Assembly: GCA_011682595.1 (NCBI GenBank)
Contig: JAACEH010000136.1
Span: 1 to 7,905 of the forward strand
Direction: 5' to 3'
From: Anaerolineaceae bacterium
Lineage (GTDB): Bacteria; Planctomycetota; Phycisphaerae; FEN-1346; JAACEH01
Length of the DNA stretch: 7,905 bases
The position numbers and the translations under genes were made by a program. Each line of letters starts with the position of its first letter. Position 1 is the stretch's first letter. The notes under the pieces were generated by a model. That model was given only the letters and a program-made list of their open reading frames with translations. It ran no database searches and was not told the origin of the DNA. This document shows positions 5,952 through 7,905 of the stretch, piece by piece.

Positions 5952-6034
5952 GGGTGCCATGGTCTGGCGCAGCCAGGCCATGACGAACGTTCGGCAGATG
6001 ATCACGGCCTGACCTTTGGTCAGACCGTGGCGCC
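5952..6034. repeat. Pair of related imperfect palindromes in inverted orientation
   Basis: Hairpin A pairs 5958-5968 with 5972-5982: an 11-bp stem with one G-T wobble and a 3-base loop. Hairpin B pairs 6003-6014 with 6018-6029: a 12-bp stem with one C-A mismatch and loop TTT. The halves are themselves related. The plus strand at 5952-5966 (GGGTGCCATGGTCTG) and the minus strand at 6034-6020 (GGGCGCCACGGTCTG) differ by two transitions, so A and B are inverted copies of one palindrome family. The whole could fold as two local hairpins or one long stem. It sits 36 bases before the gene at 6070. It resembles a BIME-type mobile palindrome, distinct from the GTAG type at 3286-3350, but a leader switch is possible. 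Confidence 0.6.
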
Positions 6035-6057
6035 CGCGTCCGGTGAGAAGCCATTTT

Positions 6058-6062
6058 GGAGG
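6058..6062 (+). promoter_or_regulatory. Ribosome binding site of the exported helical protein
   Basis: GGAGG lies 7 bases before the ATG at 6070, an ideal Shine-Dalgarno arrangement that fixes this start. Confidence 0.85.
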
Positions 6063-6069
6063 ATAGCCC

Positions 6070-6888
6070 ATGTTTGGCAAGTTATCGATGGCCACCGCGG
6101 TCGGTCTGGGCTTTCTGTTGCCTCTGGTGTTGGCCGGCCGGGCGATAGCCGAGGAGAACGACCCTGGTGGGGAGACCAAGCAGAACAAGAAAAAGGTCGA
6201 CAAGTACCTGGGCATCGACTGGGGTGACGACCAGAAGAAAGACGACAAGAAGGAGGCCGATGATCCCAACGCGGCCTCCCCTTCGAGAGAGGTCGATCTG
6301 ACGACGGTCCTGAGCGGGCCTCAGGCCAAGCGTCTGGCGGCGATCAAGAAAAAGGTCGCCAAGGCCGACAAGCTGGCCGAGTTGGCCGCCAAGACACTGG
6401 CCGGGCAAACCAAGGGCGTCAAGAAATCCATGGCGATTCGCCAGTACGACGGCGCCTCGGCCATCTTCAAGAAGGCCATGGCCGACATCGAGAAGCTGGC
6501 CAGGTCGATCAACGACGACGATACGCGGCTGACGCTGTTGCGGGAGTACGGTGACAAGTACAAGAGGCAGGCCTGCGAGTTGCTGTGCAAGGCCGGCCTG
6601 GCGGCCATCAAGACGGCCGGCAACAAGGTGGACAACATCAAGACCGCGGTCAAGTACTTCAAACGGGCCCGGAAGATCGATCCGACATATCCCGGCATCG
6701 CCGAAGGGATTGCCGCCGCTCGGTCGGCCTACAAGGACATCACGACGCGCCTGGCCGAGGCCAAGAATCGCAGTTCCGGCGGCGGCGGCGGCGACACCAC
6801 GCCCCCGGATCGCGGACGCGAGGACGAACAGCAAGGGCGCGAGGATCGCACTCAGGATGGCCGCGAATACGAGCGAGACACCCACTAG
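6070..6888 (+). CDS. Exported Lys-rich alpha-helical protein of unknown function
   Basis: I do not recognise this 272-residue protein. It starts with a clear signal peptide: K4, a hydrophobic core at about 8-23, and AIA before a likely cut at residue 27, followed by EEND. Residues 28-75 are charged and probably disordered (DDQKKDDKKEADD). Residues 80-230 look almost wholly helical, rich in Ala, Lys and Leu. AVKYFKRARKIDPTYPGIAEG (about 193-213) resembles the second half of a tetratricopeptide (TPR) unit, so a TPR-like or helical-hairpin fold is possible. Two Cys at 169 and 173 lie close together in ACELLC. A GGGGG run at 237-241 leads into an Arg/Asp/Glu-rich tail (DRGREDEQQGREDR). It forms a single-gene unit with a strong ribosome binding site and a terminator right after it. 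A scaffold or binding role outside the cytoplasm is a guess. Codon use looks native. Confidence 0.85.
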   Translation: MFGKLSMATAVGLGFLLPLVLAGRAIAEENDPGGETKQNKKKVDKYLGIDWGDDQKKDDKKEADDPNAASPSREVDLTTVLSGPQAKRLAAIKKKVAKADKLAELAAKTLAGQTKGVKKSMAIRQYDGASAIFKKAMADIEKLARSINDDDTRLTLLREYGDKYKRQACELLCKAGLAAIKTAGNKVDNIKTAVKYFKRARKIDPTYPGIAEGIAAARSAYKDITTRLAEAKNRSSGGGGGDTTPPDRGREDEQQGREDRTQDGREYERDTH

Positions 6889-6951
6889 CGGCGCCGTGCG
6901 GCGGCGGCGACGTCCGGCGTCGGCCTGAAACTTGGGGCACAATCTTACACG

Positions 6952-6991
6952 GCCGGTTTCGCGACACGAGCGAAACCGGCTGTTTTCTTTT
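6952..6991 (+). terminator. Strong intrinsic terminator
   Basis: GCCGGTTTCG at 6952-6961 pairs perfectly with CGAAACCGGC at 6971-6980; one more C-G pair leaves a 7-base loop. TGTTTTCTTTT follows immediately. This is a textbook Rho-independent terminator 64 bases after the stop of the exported helical protein, and it separates that gene from tatC. Confidence 0.93.
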
Positions 6992-7013
6992 CACCGGCCG
7001 CCCGACAACGGTC

Positions 7014-7042
7014 TTGGCAGAGCGGCCGCCGGCGGCAATAAT
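7014..7042 (+). promoter_or_regulatory. Sigma-70-type promoter of tatC
   Basis: TTGGCA (7014-7019) and AATAAT (7037-7042) are separated by exactly 17 bases; each matches the consensus in five of six positions. AATAATAA is conspicuous in GC-rich surroundings. The expected start near 7049 leaves a leader of about 29 bases that includes the ribosome binding site. Confidence 0.65.
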
Positions 7043-7065
7043 AAGGACGTCTCAGCGGCTGCCAC

Positions 7066-7070
7066 AGGAG
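7066..7070 (+). promoter_or_regulatory. Ribosome binding site supporting a TTG start for tatC
   Basis: AGGAG lies 7 bases before the TTG at 7078. The first in-frame ATG, at 7102, is preceded only by the weak GAAAG, so TTG is the better start. Confidence 0.7.
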
Positions 7071-7077
7071 AGACCCG

Positions 7078-7884
7078 TTGGCGGAACCCGACGAAAGAAA
7101 AATGAGTCTGGGCGAACACCTGGAGGACCTGCGCCGCCGGGTGCTCCTGGCCCTGGCCGGGCCGCTGGTCGGCTTCGTCGTCTGCTATGTGTTCTTCAGG
7201 AACCACCTGCTGTACGCCATCCTCAATCCGCGTTTCCCGACCTTCCTGCCGGTCAAGCCGGTCGAGCGGGCCTTCAACATGGCCAACCCATACGACGTCT
7301 TCATCACCATGATGTTCACCTCGCTGATCGTCGGTTGCATTGCGACCTCGCCCTGGTCGATCTATCACATCTGGTCTTTCATCTCCGGCGGGCTGTACCC
7401 CAAAGAGCGGCGCTACGTCCGCAGTTTCGGCGGCTTCAGCGTGGTGCTGTTTCTGTCCGGGGCGGCCTTCTTCTATTTTCTCGTTTACCCGATGACGGTC
7501 AGCTTCCTTTACGGCTTTGCGGCCGAATACAATGCGTTTATCGCTCGAACGGCCGGCCAAGGGGCGACCATCAACCCGGACACCCTGCTGGGCGGCTACG
7601 TCAACTTCGTCCTGTTGCTGACGCTGGTCTTCGGGGTCATGTTCCAGTTGCCGCTGGTTGTGCTCTTCCTGGGCAAGATCGGGCTGGCCGACGTCGGAAC
7701 GTTTCGCCACTATCGCCGGCACGTGTTGCTGGGCCTGGTGGCCCTGGCCGCCCTGGTGACGCCGCCCGACGTGTTCAGCCAGGTGGCCCTGGCCCTGCCC
7801 ATGTGGCTGCTCTATGAAATCGGTGTCCTGATCCTGTGGATCTCCGAGCGCCGCAAACAGCGAGCCGACGCCGAACAATCCTGA
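7078..7884 (+). CDS. tatC: Sec-independent (twin-arginine) protein translocase subunit TatC
   Basis: TatC is the multi-spanning receptor of the Tat system; it binds twin-arginine signal peptides and, with TatA/TatB-type subunits, exports folded proteins across the cytoplasmic membrane. The 268 residues are a usual TatC length. The N-terminal MSLGEHLEDLRRRV (9-22) is the signature cytoplasmic segment, with E13 and E16 in the signal-peptide-binding area. LYPKERR (106-112) matches the conserved first cytoplasmic loop, with E110 at the key Glu. Six membrane segments lie at about 22-40, 73-95, 120-145, 175-199, 212-228 and 230-252. FGVMFQLPLVV (185-195) is the conserved fifth-helix region with Gln190 where E. 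coli has Glu. TPPDVFSQ (218-225) is also typical. The start is TTG, chosen from the AGGAG upstream. It has its own promoter and no tatA/tatB upstream; only 21 bases remain after the stop. Confidence 0.97.
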   Translation: MAEPDERKMSLGEHLEDLRRRVLLALAGPLVGFVVCYVFFRNHLLYAILNPRFPTFLPVKPVERAFNMANPYDVFITMMFTSLIVGCIATSPWSIYHIWSFISGGLYPKERRYVRSFGGFSVVLFLSGAAFFYFLVYPMTVSFLYGFAAEYNAFIARTAGQGATINPDTLLGGYVNFVLLLTLVFGVMFQLPLVVLFLGKIGLADVGTFRHYRRHVLLGLVALAALVTPPDVFSQVALALPMWLLYEIGVLILWISERRKQRADAEQS

Positions 7885-7905
7885 GCAGGATGAGCAGGAC
7901 GGCCG

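Noticed and set aside
6908..6922. CGACG/CGTCG hairpin after the stop of the exported protein
   Set aside because: A 5-bp stem in a GC-rich run is likely by chance, and the perfect terminator at 6952-6991 explains the end of the transcript.
6082..7878. Minus-strand frames of 286 and 295 codons, and a 410-codon plus-strand frame across 6585-7817
   Set aside because: They overlap the exported helical protein and tatC, whose signal peptide, ribosome binding sites and TatC motifs are clear. The 410-codon frame crosses the intrinsic terminator and is low-complexity.
7882..7899. TGAGCAGGA twice in tandem across the tatC stop, with an ATG at 7890 as a possible next gene start
   Set aside because: Only two short copies, and too few bases remain to support a gene; at most it hints at a reuse of AGG as a ribosome binding site.
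1..7905. CRISPR arrays, tRNA or rRNA genes, insertion sequences, phage genes
   Set aside because: No regularly spaced repeats with spacers, no cloverleaf-like segments, no transposase or integrase motifs were seen.

Overview
The window is high-GC bacterial DNA with few, well-spaced genes. It contains a membrane-anchored alkaline-phosphatase-superfamily (sulfatase-like) enzyme, a nitroreductase, two adjacent HtrA-like proteins, an unfamiliar exported protein and TatC. The GC-rich codons, abundant sulfatase-type hydrolases, HtrA/PDZ pairs and palindrome-rich spacers would suit a planctomycete-like (Planctomycetota/PVC) genome. That assignment is an inference from gene content; no marker gene here proves it.

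Layout. Positions 1-33 hold an 11-bp tandem repeat cut by the window edge. Minus strand, 45-2246: a protein with five N-terminal membrane segments and an extracytoplasmic sulfatase-fold domain, carrying Thr where classical sulfatases have Cys/Ser. Positions 2247-2647 are intergenic, with candidate hairpins and a weak promoter. Minus strand, 2648-3160: an FMN-dependent nitroreductase. Positions 3286-3350: a REP/BIME-like pair of GTAG-tagged palindromes. Minus strand, 3361-5764: a two-gene HtrA locus. The upstream gene has an intact His/Asp/Ser triad, one PDZ domain and a very acidic tail. Its signal peptide is encoded in a different frame, so it looks frameshifted. The downstream gene has the same fold but has lost all three catalytic residues. 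Positions 5765-6069: a divergent promoter region with a 16-bp tandem duplication and a second pair of inverted palindromes. Plus strand, 6070-6888: an exported, Lys-rich helical protein of unknown function, followed by a strong intrinsic terminator. Plus strand, 7078-7884: tatC, with its own good promoter and a TTG start.

How the genes may work together. Most products act at or beyond the cytoplasmic membrane: TatC exports folded proteins, the HtrA pair would handle misfolded extracytoplasmic proteins, and the sulfatase-like enzyme and the helical protein are exported or membrane-anchored. The nitroreductase is the only obviously cytoplasmic enzyme. No mobile element gene, CRISPR array, tRNA or rRNA was recognised. 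The points most worth following are the active/inactive HtrA pair, the frameshift that separates the protease from its signal peptide, the Thr nucleophile position in the sulfatase-like enzyme, and two different families of paired palindromes.
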